Made by a program: the position numbers and the translations under genes
Source of the DNA: IDS-8 sp040902105
GTDB lineage: Bacteria; Pseudomonadota; Gammaproteobacteria; Steroidobacterales; Woeseiaceae
Assembly: GCA_040902105.1 (NCBI GenBank)
Contig: JBBDXW010000075.1
Coordinates: 62,001-126,000 of the forward strand
Length of the DNA: 64,000 nt
Direction: 5' to 3'
The notes under the pieces: model-generated
Seen by the model: only the letters and a program-made list of their open reading frames with translations
Database searches by the model: none
Told to the model about the DNA's origin: nothing
Shown here: positions 1 to 8,263 of the stretch, one piece after another
Layout: each line of letters begins with the position of its first letter
Numbering within the stretch: position 1 is the first letter of the stretch

Positions 1-716
1 GCAACGTGCTGGCGACACCAAGCCGCCATCCGGTGCGAGACCTGCAATTCCGCGTTCGCGGTCCCGTTGTGGCACAGTTGATGAACGTGTTCGTCAATGA
101 CTGGGGCTTCGCTACGAGGGAAGCGCTGAGCGGGGCGAGCTGGTTTCCGTCATTGGGCGAAGCCGGGCGCGTTATAGCGCGGGCAATTCCGGACGGTCCT
201 GACGAGTTCTTCGAGGTGCTGAAGATGATCATCCTCGGCGCGCTCGCGCAGGCAAAGCGGACGGTGTTGATTGCCACCCCGTACTTCCTGCCCGACGCTG
301 CGTTGATCAGTGCGTTGAATACTGCCGCGTTGCGCGGCATCGCGGTCAACATCCTGCTACCGGAACAGAACAACCTGAAGCTTGTGCAGTGGGCGTCGCA
401 CACGCTTTACTGGCAGGTGCTGGATCGCGGCTGCCGCATCTGGCATTCGCCGCCGCCCTTCGATCACTCCAAACTGATGCTGGTCGATGACGAGTGGGTT
501 CTGGTCGGGTCGACCAACTGGGACCCGCGGAGCATGAGGCTGAACTTCGAGCTCAACCTGGAGTGTTACGATGCGGAACTGTCCGCCGCGATGAAGGCCT
601 GGTTTGAGCGTCGTCGCGAAGTCTCGCAGGAGGTGAGCAAATTTGACATGGACAACCGAAGCCTGCCGCGCCGACTGCGCGACGGCATCGCCCGCCTGCT
701 GTCACCTTACCTGTAG
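1..716 (+). CDS. Cardiolipin synthase / phospholipase D family protein, 3' part (5' end outside window)
   Basis: This is the C-terminal 238 codons of a phospholipase D superfamily phosphatidyltransferase. The reading frame is open from the first bases, so the true start and the first HKD motif lie left of the window. The second HKD motif is clear: HSKLMLVD (H-x-K-x4-D), followed by GSTNWDPRS, the usual cardiolipin synthase continuation. In the family two HKD motifs form one active site that condenses two phosphatidylglycerols, or phosphatidylethanolamine and phosphatidylglycerol, into cardiolipin at the inner membrane. The last 40 residues are Arg-rich, typical of the family tail. Which Cls paralogue this is cannot be decided from the fragment. 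Confidence 0.85.
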   Translation, partial: NVLATPSRHPVRDLQFRVRGPVVAQLMNVFVNDWGFATREALSGASWFPSLGEAGRVIARAIPDGPDEFFEVLKMIILGALAQAKRTVLIATPYFLPDAALISALNTAALRGIAVNILLPEQNNLKLVQWASHTLYWQVLDRGCRIWHSPPPFDHSKLMLVDDEWVLVGSTNWDPRSMRLNFELNLECYDAELSAAMKAWFERRREVSQEVSKFDMDNRSLPRRLRDGIARLLSPYL

Positions 717-874
717 TTCGGCAGGGAACGCGCGGAATTAATCCGCCGGGTCCGGTCGAAGCTCACATAGAAATAAGACCGTCCGTACACGGTCGTGGAT
801 GCGGGGGCGTCGAGAATGAATAAAAGGATCCCGTTCGGTTCAGCGTGCCGGCCGACCCGCCGGAGCCCGCATAA

Positions 875-2497
875 ATGACCGTCAGGCGGACCCGCATCGC
901 ACGGCGCGATTTTCTGAGCGGTCTCGGCCGCGCCGCCGGCGGCGCCGCCATGCTGAGAACGATGGCGGCAATCGGTCTGGGCGTCACGGCGGCAAGCTGC
1001 GGTTCATCCAGCGCATCCTCCGCCGCGCCCGGCACTCCCAATCCCGGGCCTGCCGCGCCTTCACCCCGCCCCGGCGACTGGCCGGCCAACGTCGGGGCAG
1101 GGAAATCCGTCGTCATTCTTGGCGGCGGAATTGCCGGTATGACGACGGCGCTGGAAATGGCCAGGCTGGGGTATGCCTGCACCATGCTCGAGGCAACGAC
1201 AGCGGCAGGAGGGCGCAATCGAACGCTCCGGTCGGGCGATACCGTTGTCGAAACCGACTCGACACAGGTTTGCGCGTTCGATGCGGACAGTGATCTCTAT
1301 TTCAATCCAGGCCCGGCAAGAATTCCGCATCACCATGAGTTTCTGTTGGGCTACTGTCGCGAGTTCGGTGTGACGCTGGAAGCGTTCATAAACGACAATC
1401 GCGCGGCACTCATGCATTCGGCTTCTGCGTTCAACGGACAGCCGCAAGTAGCACGACGCGTGATCGCCGACACGCGCGGCAACATCGCGCGCCTGTTGGC
1501 CACTGCGGTCAATCAGAATGCGCTGGATCAGGAGCTTTCCGCGACGGACAAGGTAAATATACTGGCCATGCTGCGGGAGTTCGGCGACCTTGATGACCGG
1601 TACGACTATGTCGGTACGAGCAGAGGCGGCTTTCCGGGGCAGGAGAATGCCGGCAGTCGCCAGCGCGGCGAAACAGTGAGCCCGCTGCAGCTTCAGGAGC
1701 TGATCGGCGATGCCTTCTGGCAAATGCGTCTCGACTACCCGCATGGGCTGGATCAGCAAATGACGATGCTGCAACCGGTCGGCGGCATGGACCGGATAGC
1801 CCTGGCATTCGAATCCCGGGTGGCGGACGACATCGTTTACGAAGCGGTCGTGACCGAAATACGCAAGACAACCGGCGGTGTCAGTATCATTTACCGGGAC
1901 CGGTTCGGCATGGCATTGAACATCGAAGCCGACTATTGCGTATGCACGATTCCGGCCACCGTATTGCGCAATATTGCGAACGATTTCTCAAGCGGACACA
2001 GGGCAGCGATAAGCAATTTCGTGTATTCCACCGCGGGCAAGCTGGCGTTCCAGTCACGGCGGTTCTGGGAGCGGGATCACAACATCTACGGGGGCATTTC
2101 CTGGACCACTGCCGACATCACGCAGATCTGGTATCCCAACTATGCCTTCGGCAAAACGAACGGTATCCTGCTCGGCGCGTATCCCTTCGGCGGGGCCGCC
2201 GGCGATGTCTTTGCCGCCCAGACGCCGCAGGCGCGCATCAATTCGAGCATCACGCAGGGAATGACCCTGCACCCGGAATATGCCAACGAAGTCGATCGTG
2301 GAATCAGCGTTGCATGGACCAAAGTACCGTTCCAGCTCGGCGCATGGGGCACGTCCGATCCCGGTGTGTTACTGACGCGCGACGGAAATATTTTCTTCGC
2401 CGGCGAACACCTGAGTATCCTGCAGAGTTGGCAGGAGGGCGCAATCCTCTCCGCATATCACGCCATTGACGGCATCGTGGCGACGGACCTGGGTTGA
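875..2497 (+). CDS. Tat-exported flavin amine oxidase family protein
   Basis: 540 aa FAD-dependent amine oxidase (monoamine / L-amino-acid oxidase superfamily). The N-terminus has a twin-arginine motif RRDFL (residues 10-14), then a hydrophobic stretch ending TAASC around residue 42 and a Ser/Ala/Pro-rich linker. Tat export to the periplasm is therefore likely, possibly as a lipoprotein, although the lipobox is weak. The Rossmann motif VVILGGGIAGMTTALEMA and the following GGR are the FAD-ADP site; the C-terminal FFAGEHLS...WQEGAILSAY is the second FAD-contact region. Such enzymes oxidise an amine or amino acid to the imine and release H2O2; the substrate cannot be read. The gene stands alone, with a GGAG 9 bp before the ATG. 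Confidence 0.85.
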   Translation: MTVRRTRIARRDFLSGLGRAAGGAAMLRTMAAIGLGVTAASCGSSSASSAAPGTPNPGPAAPSPRPGDWPANVGAGKSVVILGGGIAGMTTALEMARLGYACTMLEATTAAGGRNRTLRSGDTVVETDSTQVCAFDADSDLYFNPGPARIPHHHEFLLGYCREFGVTLEAFINDNRAALMHSASAFNGQPQVARRVIADTRGNIARLLATAVNQNALDQELSATDKVNILAMLREFGDLDDRYDYVGTSRGGFPGQENAGSRQRGETVSPLQLQELIGDAFWQMRLDYPHGLDQQMTMLQPVGGMDRIALAFESRVADDIVYEAVVTEIRKTTGGVSIIYRDRFGMALNIEADYCVCTIPATVLRNIANDFSSGHRAAISNFVYSTAGKLAFQSRRFWERDHNIYGGISWTTADITQIWYPNYAFGKTNGILLGAYPFGGAAGDVFAAQTPQARINSSITQGMTLHPEYANEVDRGISVAWTKVPFQLGAWGTSDPGVLLTRDGNIFFAGEHLSILQSWQEGAILSAYHAIDGIVATDLG

Positions 2498-2506
2498 GGA
2501 TTGCCG

Positions 2507-2791
2507 GACCGGGCCCAGGTAAACGTCCAGCCACGACAGAATCTCCGAGATGTAGTCGCTCTTCGGCGGAATGTGATCCGTCTCGTAGACTTTCATTACC
2601 TTGTGTTCCGTCGGCGTCCCGATCAGGTCGAACAGCGGGTTAGCCGAAGCCTCAAACCCCAGATCGTATCGTATCGTATCGTATCGACCGACCAGCATGA
2701 GAAAAGGCATGGTTATGCGCGGTACGTAATTCAGGGGATTTGCTTCGGGAAGGCCGATGTCCGCAAGACCGCCGGCGAGGATTATTGCCGT
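2507..2791 (-). pseudogene. Remnant of the C-terminal alpha/beta-hydrolase-like domain of a large Ser/Thr kinase-type protein
   Basis: About 95 codons on the minus strand read like the extreme C-terminus of gammaproteobacterial protein kinases that end in a hydrolase-like domain: an INYVPRI.MPFLML.GRYD-type strand-turn, then PLFDLIGTPTEHK, VYETDHIPP and the terminal SWLDVYLGPV. The frame stays open on both sides but similarity stops at these limits. There is no start codon context, kinase domain or FGE-type domain, so this is a leftover 3' end. It is convergent with the amine oxidase and runs almost into that gene's stop. A pentanucleotide repeat lies inside it. The family recognition is from memory of conserved phrases, not a search. 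Confidence 0.55.
2663..2686. repeat. Pentanucleotide tandem repeat (ATCGT)n, 4.8 copies
   Basis: ATCGT is repeated four times perfectly plus ATCG. It lies in the kinase/hydrolase remnant and encodes the odd duplicated RYDTIRYD in place of a single GRYD. The unit is not a multiple of three, so each slippage event would shift the frame. Confidence 0.9.
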
Positions 2792-2861
2792 CTTATGAGC
2801 CCGGGGCGCGGCCCCGACCATCCGGACCTTGGCGCAACACGGCGTCCTGGCCGATTTTACC

Positions 2862-3875
2862 CTATTTCTCAAGCACGTAGAGCTGCCACAAGTCCTTGCG
2901 CGTCATGTGCAGGAAAGGCCGCATGGCGAGAATGCCGGTCTTGCCGATGCTGCGCTCGAGGTAATCCAGCTCGGCGAATTTCTCCTGCGTGCGCTCGCCG
3001 ACGGTGACCTCGAGCCCGTTTTCGCGCATCAGCAGCAGGCCTTTGGCACGAATCGCGAGCTCGGTGTAGAGGCGCAGGTAACAGAGCATGTCGACAACCA
3101 CAGGCCCTTCGAACCTGGACCTGAGGTCATACAGAAAGCGCCCGATTTTCGTTGCTGCAAAGTCGCCGGAGTTGATCTGTTGCAACAGCTGGGTGTCGGC
3201 GTCGAAATCCAGTTCGAGCCACTCGTGCATATGTTCGGCGCTCTTCCTGAACACCAGGTACAGAACGGGCGGCAGGAGAATGAGGACAACCAGCGTCATA
3301 AGGACGGGCGGCAGCACGAAGTGGTTGAATAGTGAATGCAGTGCGATCGCCGCCGCAAGCCCCGGCAGGTAGCGCAGCGGATTGACCTTCATGTTTCGCT
3401 CGGTCAGCGTCTGCGACATGATCGCGAAGATCGCCGTCACCGCACCGTGCATGATCGCAGTGCCGAAACCGCGCACGACCCATACGCCGATATTCGCGTG
3501 ATCCGTTGTGTACAGATAGTAGAAGTTCTCCGCGACGGCGAAACCGGCGCCGACAGCGAATCCCATGATGGCGCCGTCCACGAGGAAGCCGATGCGATTG
3601 CTGCGAAACAGGTAAACGATCACCAGCGCCTTCAGGATCTCCTCGGTCACCGGAGACAGGTAGCGGGTGAACGTGGTGAAGTCGACCGGCAGGATCTCGA
3701 GCAGGAAGCCGTTGACGACATAGCCGGCGGCGGCCACAAGCGCGCCCGCGATGACCGGGCCCAGCACGGTTCTGAGCCCGACCAGCTTGTAGCTGTCGAG
3801 GTACAACAGAACGATCAGAAAAATCAGGACCGGCAGCAGACCAACAGGGGCGCTGATCAGGAGATTCGTGGACAT
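2862..3875 (-). CDS. PrsW-family intramembrane metalloprotease
   Basis: 337 aa multi-pass membrane protein of the PrsW / CAAX-like glutamic-type intramembrane protease group. The three signature blocks are visible: EEILK (E78, E79, K82) in one membrane helix, FAVAEN with E116 in the next, and a histidine in IMHGAVTAIF (H143), with a later ALHSLFNHF histidine block. About eight hydrophobic segments occupy residues 5-235; the last 100 residues are a soluble tail. Bacillus PrsW cleaves the anti-sigma factor RsiW; here the substrate is unknown. The ATG at 3875 was chosen because MSTNLLISAPVGLLP starts the first helix, while the upstream open frame is Cys/Arg-rich and implausible. It follows the 968-aa gene by 61 bp and is probably cotranscribed with it. 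Confidence 0.8.
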   Translation of the reverse strand: MSTNLLISAPVGLLPVLIFLIVLLYLDSYKLVGLRTVLGPVIAGALVAAAGYVVNGFLLEILPVDFTTFTRYLSPVTEEILKALVIVYLFRSNRIGFLVDGAIMGFAVGAGFAVAENFYYLYTTDHANIGVWVVRGFGTAIMHGAVTAIFAIMSQTLTERNMKVNPLRYLPGLAAAIALHSLFNHFVLPPVLMTLVVLILLPPVLYLVFRKSAEHMHEWLELDFDADTQLLQQINSGDFAATKIGRFLYDLRSRFEGPVVVDMLCYLRLYTELAIRAKGLLLMRENGLEVTVGERTQEKFAELDYLERSIGKTGILAMRPFLHMTRKDLWQLYVLEK

Positions 3876-3936
3876 CCGTACCCTGTGAAAAATGCAGGCC
3901 AGTGCAGACTGCATCTTGCCCGAAGCGGACTTCGGT

Positions 3937-6843
3937 TCACAGGATTTTGAGCGACAGCATCCACTCGTCGTCCTGCCGGTCTCCGTGCTCATAGCCGGCG
4001 GCGTAGCCCACGGAGAACGTCATCGGCAGGCGGTGCGCCAGCGTGAATGTGAGATCGAGTTGCATGCCGACTGTCGTGACCGTGCGCTCGGTGGCCTCAC
4101 CCGGATCGGCAACCAGTGCGCCGAAGAAAAACGCCGGCCGGATGTGGGTCAGGAAAAGACTCGGCGTCCCGACTTCGCGGAAGCGTATCGGCGGCAGATT
4201 CCATTCCGCCATCGACTTCACGAAATCGGTGGCGATGATTTCGTCGATCTCGAAACCGGGGAAGCTGTCGTACTCGCGATAGCGCTTCACCTCGCCGTCG
4301 TCCACGTAGTTGTTGCCGAAACCGCCGAAGTAGAAGTTCCCGAGCGGATCGGAGCGATCGCCGTTGGTTGTACCGAGCGCGTTGTAGAACCACAGCGAAG
4401 AGTGCTTCCACGGCAGCGCGAAGCCGAAATCCACGCCCATATGGGGCTTGAAGACAGTATCGAGATCCGAATCGTCGGCCGTGAGCATCAGGTTCCAGCG
4501 CAAGCCTTTTTCGTGGTCGACGGCACCGATCGACTGGCGGGTGTTCGTGTAGTCGAGTCCGAGGTCCAGCGACAGGATAGTGTCGATCGCCAGCGTGGGC
4601 ACGTTCTGGTTGCCTGGCAGTGTGTCGAGGCCGGTGTAGTAGGAGAGAGCGCCGGAGAAATCGAGCTGTCTGGGATCATCGTAAATCAACGCCCGCTCGT
4701 AGCCCACGATATAGGCATCGCCCTTGCGGCTACGCTCGGTCGGGCCGAACAGATCGTAGAAGTCGGCACTGTTATGCCAGTAGCGGGCATACCAGTTGAG
4801 CGCCTCGTACTCCAGGTTGAGGTGCAGCCGTTCGTCGGATGGCAGGTCGCCGCCCAGCGAATAGCTGGTGGTCATCCCGAATCGGTGAAGCTGCACCGGG
4901 TCGGTGAACTGGAAATACCAGCCCAGCGCTTCGCTGTCCCGATAGCCTTCGATGACGGGATACCCGGAATCGTAATCAAGCTCGCGGTAGGGCCGATACT
5001 TGCCGTGGCGGACGATGAGATCTTCATGTTTGACATCGCCCAGGGATGTGACGACGTTCCATTCCCTGACGACGGGATGACGCTTCGCGATTTCCGCGCC
5101 GAGGAAAGTGATGGCGCTCACATCCTCCAGCGGTTCCGGATCGATAGCCGTCGGGACGAAGCCTTGTCCCGTGTACTCGAATACCATCAGTGAGCCGTCA
5201 TCGAGCGGCACGGGACGAAACAATCCGGTCTCTGCGTTGCTGACGGCCTCGAGCTCGCCGGTTGTGATTTCGAAACGAAAGATATTGGATACACCGGTGT
5301 AGAAAGAGCTGCCGTACAGGAATCTCGAGTCCGGCGAGAATACGAATCCCTCCGGTATCGCAGGCGTGAAGTCATACTCGGCGATCGGCTCCGCACTCCC
5401 CGGCTGCAGATCCTCGATCCTGAAGACCCTCAGGTACTGGCCGCCGTCGATTTCTCCGATTGTTGCCGACAGCAGTTGGCCGTCCGCGGAGATGTCCAGT
5501 TCGGAAGCCACCTGCCCGTAAGGCCAGTCATAAACCAGATTCCAGTCCTTGTAGGGATGCGGTATTCGCACGAGTGATACGTACCCGTTGAGATGCCGCA
5601 GGCCCCAGATCGAACGATCCGTCGCGCTGTATACGATATCGCCGATGCGGGCATCTTTGAGCAGCATCCTTTCTCGGCCGGTGTCGACGTCGACGGCCAT
5701 GAGGTCGCGCCAGGCCAGGTTGTCGGCGGTATAAAAGAAGGTCCGACTGGATGGATCCCAGGCCGAGGAGGAGACGCGATAAAGCATCGGGCCTTTGATG
5801 TCGGTAACCCGCCGGAGCTTGTCGTCTGACAGCGAGAGCACTCCCACATGAGCGACGACACCGGGGTGGCGGAAGGCACCGATCATCTCGTTTCTGTCCG
5901 CGTCGACGAACGAGCGCGAGATGGAGCCCAGGGTCCGGGACGTCAGGGGGCTGGTCGGTGTGAGCGGCTGCCGACGAACGGATTCCAGGTTTGCCTCCTG
6001 GAATTCGTGCTCGAACGCTATCCAGTCCTGCCACGCCTCCTCCAGCGGTTTGCCGAACACCTTGAGGAATTGTCGTGAGTAATAACGCTCACTGTCGTCG
6101 CGTCGCTGCAGCCACTCGACGACGTGCTGCGGCGAGTATTCCAGCGCAAGGTAGCTGATGAAGCGGGTCCCATAGAGATATGCGTTGACGCCGGCCTGGA
6201 AATCCACGCTGACGCCCTCGGAGACAATCCCCAGGTTGCTGTAGAAATAGGCGTCGTCACGCACCATCGAGCGGAACACCATCTCATCGTATGCGCCCTG
6301 CGCACGTCCGATGCCGCCGGACATCCACGTCTCCATGAATACTGCCGCACCCTCGAAATACCAGCGGGGCGAACTGAGGCGGGGAACCGTCAGGTAGTTA
6401 TAAAGTATGGATTCCGGGTGCCGGTCTGTCTGGCGCGGTTTCCCGCTGAAGAAATTGCGCCACCGCAGATCCCGGGCATTTGCGACATCCATATTGGCGA
6501 CATGAACCAGTTCGTGGTTCATCATCATGAACATCCGTTCGCTGCTCGGCAAAGTCTCGAGCGTGCGACTGCCCGGGGCGATGTAGACGGAAACGCCGTT
6601 GTACGGGGACCCGATCGCTCCCGCGTTGCCGTAGTCCGTCAGGTCCGTGAGAATGACCGTCGGTTTCTCATAGGGTTGCCAACCGAAAGTCTTTTTCTGG
6701 AACGCCAGGGAATTATGGAAGTTGCGAACGACATGCGGAACCAGGTGAGTTTGGAACGGATCGAAATACAGCAGACGGAGTTCTTCCGTCTCCACGACGT
6801 CCATCTCGAATGGCTCAGCGTCGGCACGGGCGGCTAACGACAA
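3937..6843 (-). CDS. Secreted metalloprotease-like protein with beta-propeller and C-terminal outer-membrane barrel
   Basis: 968 aa from the first usual start (TTG). Residues about 15-270 form a gluzincin-type domain: HELVH at 110-114 and a downstream W-Y-F-E-G-A-A (E164) that fits the third zinc ligand. Residues about 280-600 look like a TolB/WD-type propeller (repeated phrases such as FVFSPDSRFLYGS). The last 330 residues alternate short aromatic strands and turns and end in LSLKIL, as expected for an outer-membrane beta-barrel. It may be a surface-attached or self-translocating protease, but no function is established. The open frame continues upstream to an ATT codon at 6879 that would supply a textbook signal peptide, so the real start is probably there. 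It precedes the PrsW-like gene. Confidence 0.75.
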   Translation of the reverse strand: MSLAARADAEPFEMDVVETEELRLLYFDPFQTHLVPHVVRNFHNSLAFQKKTFGWQPYEKPTVILTDLTDYGNAGAIGSPYNGVSVYIAPGSRTLETLPSSERMFMMMNHELVHVANMDVANARDLRWRNFFSGKPRQTDRHPESILYNYLTVPRLSSPRWYFEGAAVFMETWMSGGIGRAQGAYDEMVFRSMVRDDAYFYSNLGIVSEGVSVDFQAGVNAYLYGTRFISYLALEYSPQHVVEWLQRRDDSERYYSRQFLKVFGKPLEEAWQDWIAFEHEFQEANLESVRRQPLTPTSPLTSRTLGSISRSFVDADRNEMIGAFRHPGVVAHVGVLSLSDDKLRRVTDIKGPMLYRVSSSAWDPSSRTFFYTADNLAWRDLMAVDVDTGRERMLLKDARIGDIVYSATDRSIWGLRHLNGYVSLVRIPHPYKDWNLVYDWPYGQVASELDISADGQLLSATIGEIDGGQYLRVFRIEDLQPGSAEPIAEYDFTPAIPEGFVFSPDSRFLYGSSFYTGVSNIFRFEITTGELEAVSNAETGLFRPVPLDDGSLMVFEYTGQGFVPTAIDPEPLEDVSAITFLGAEIAKRHPVVREWNVVTSLGDVKHEDLIVRHGKYRPYRELDYDSGYPVIEGYRDSEALGWYFQFTDPVQLHRFGMTTSYSLGGDLPSDERLHLNLEYEALNWYARYWHNSADFYDLFGPTERSRKGDAYIVGYERALIYDDPRQLDFSGALSYYTGLDTLPGNQNVPTLAIDTILSLDLGLDYTNTRQSIGAVDHEKGLRWNLMLTADDSDLDTVFKPHMGVDFGFALPWKHSSLWFYNALGTTNGDRSDPLGNFYFGGFGNNYVDDGEVKRYREYDSFPGFEIDEIIATDFVKSMAEWNLPPIRFREVGTPSLFLTHIRPAFFFGALVADPGEATERTVTTVGMQLDLTFTLAHRLPMTFSVGYAAGYEHGDRQDDEWMLSLKIL

Positions 6844-6978
6844 GGCCGCGATCAGTACAAATGTCGGTCGTGCTCGAATGCCAACGTCCCCCGGTTATCG
6901 AGCCGCGCCGGTTCTGTTATTTTTGCGCGGAGAGGCTCGCTCGTCCTGGTGCTCGATACTACTTCGCGCGATCCGCGA

Positions 6979-7014
6979 CGCAAGTCTGCCTGCTTTTCAG
7001 CCGACAGGCTTGCG
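6979..7014 (-). terminator. Imperfect stem-loop downstream of the nonapeptide-repeat gene
   Basis: Arms CGCAAGTCTGCC (6979-6990) and GACAGGCTTGCG (7003-7014) pair at 10 of 12 positions with a 12-base loop. It starts 36 bp past the stop of the leftward repeat gene but lacks a T tract, so it is at best a weak or Rho-assisted terminator. The remaining 6844-7050 sequence holds no gene and must include the promoter of the 968-aa gene; no clear -35/-10 pair was found. Confidence 0.25.
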
Positions 7015-7050
7015 TTGAGCGGAGGCAATACGAAGTCAGACCCTTACGTC

Positions 7051-8200
7051 TTACTCCGTGGCGAGCGCAGCGTCGCTTTGGTTGAGGCTACGCATTGCAT
7101 CGTTCTGCAGCGCGGCGCGGAATGCCTCGTTGTTGAGCGCCATGCGGAACGCCTCGTTACCGAGTGCCAGCTGAAACGCCTTGTTGTTGAGTGCCATGCG
7201 GAACGACTCGTTGTTCAGCGACTCCCGGAACGCCTTGTTGTTGAGTGATTCGCGGAACGCGCCATTGCTGAGCGCCATGCGGAACGCGTCGTTGTTGAGC
7301 GACTCCCNNNNNNNNNNNNNNNNNNNNNNNNNNNNNNNNNNNNNNNNNNNNNNNNNNNNNNNNNNNNNNNNNNNNNNNNNNNNNNNNNNNNNNNNNNNNN
7401 NNNNNNNGGAACGCCCTGTTATTGAGTGATTCGCGGAACGCTTCATTGCTGAGCGCCATGCGGAACGCCTGGTTGTCGAGCGACGCCCGGAAGGCCTCAT
7501 TGTTCAGCGATGCCCGGAAGGCCTCGTTATTGAGCGACTCGCGGAACGCCCTGTTATTGAGTGATTCGCGGAACGCTTCATTGCTGAGCGCCATGCGCAG
7601 CGCCTCGTTGTCGAGCGACGCCCGGAAGGCCTCATTGTTCAACGATTCGCGGAACGCCTGGTTGTCGAGCGATTCGCGGAACGCCTTGTTATTCAGCGAC
7701 TCGCGGAAGGCTTCGTTGTTGAGCGACTGCCGAAACGCTTCATTGCTGAGCGCCAGCCGGAACGCCCCGTTGTTGAGCGATTCCCGGAACGCTTCGTTGT
7801 TAAGCGCCATGCGAAACACTTCGTTGTTGAGCGCCTGCCGAAACGCCTCGTTGCTGACTGCCATGCGGAACGCTTCGTTGCTCAGTGCCATGCGAAACGC
7901 TTCGTTGTCGAGCGATGCACGGAACGCTTCGTTGCTCAGAGCCTCGGCGAAGCCCGCGTCGCTGATGATCCGCTGGTACACGTCGGTCTGCATCACCCGT
8001 GCCACGCTTTCGTCACCGAGAACTACGTCGTCACCGGATATCTGTTCACCCCTGTAACGCTCTGCCGGCGCGATTGTGCCGGAGGCGTCGTCGCCCGGGA
8101 TCGGGTACTTCACACCGAAATAAGCGACCGCCGCGATCACAACCGCGAACACGCCTACAATTGTCGCCATTCGGGACTTGCTGTGCTCGGAACTACTCAT
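7051..8200 (-). CDS. Membrane-anchored protein made of nonapeptide tandem repeats (interrupted by assembly gap)
   Basis: Unknown protein, at least 349 aa outside the gap. Residues 1-10 are polar, 11-31 form one transmembrane helix, and 32-85 are a linker, so the bulk should lie in the periplasm. From residue 86 it consists only of 9-aa repeats with consensus x(A/S)L(N/S/D)N(E)AFR, such as MALSNEAFR and ESLNNKAFR. Twenty units precede the run of Ns and eight follow it, closed by a 12-residue tail SLNQSDAALATE. The pattern suggests an amphipathic helical solenoid or fibre (inference). It is third in an operon-like run behind an ECF sigma factor and a membrane protein, 63 bp downstream. It could be a regulated structural or sensor protein. 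No known family was recognised. Confidence 0.8.
7090..7945 (-). repeat. 27-bp tandem repeat array encoding nonapeptides (at least 28 units)
   Basis: Every 27 bp encodes one nonapeptide. Units diverge at positions 1-4 and 6 of the nonapeptide, while the central Asn, Ala, Phe and Arg are nearly constant. One unit ends AFQ instead of AFR and the last unit is degenerate (AALQNDAMR). There are 19 full units plus 25 bp to the right of the gap, and 2 bp plus eight units to the left. Because of the repeat, other frames on both strands are also open. Confidence 0.92.
7308..7407. other. Assembly gap (100 Ns) inside the repeat array
   Basis: Exactly 100 Ns, the conventional placeholder for a gap of unknown size. 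The flanks join in perfect repeat phase if the gap is closed to zero: TTC C + GG GAG gives F-R-E. So the missing piece is zero or a whole number of 27-bp units if the gene is intact. Confidence 0.98.
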
Positions 8201-8263
8201 TGCCCTGCTCCTTATCCTGCCCTTGACATGCGTCGCCGGTAACCTCCCCGGCCGGACGCTTAC

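Noticed and set aside
3892..5193. Plus-strand 433-codon open frame opposite the 968-aa gene
   Set aside because: The minus-strand frame has HELVH, propeller and barrel features with strong coding character; the plus frame has none.
7090..7945. Regular 27-bp repeats that could be taken for a CRISPR array
   Set aside because: Units are directly adjacent without unique spacers, keep one reading frame throughout and encode a conserved nonapeptide; no cas genes are present.
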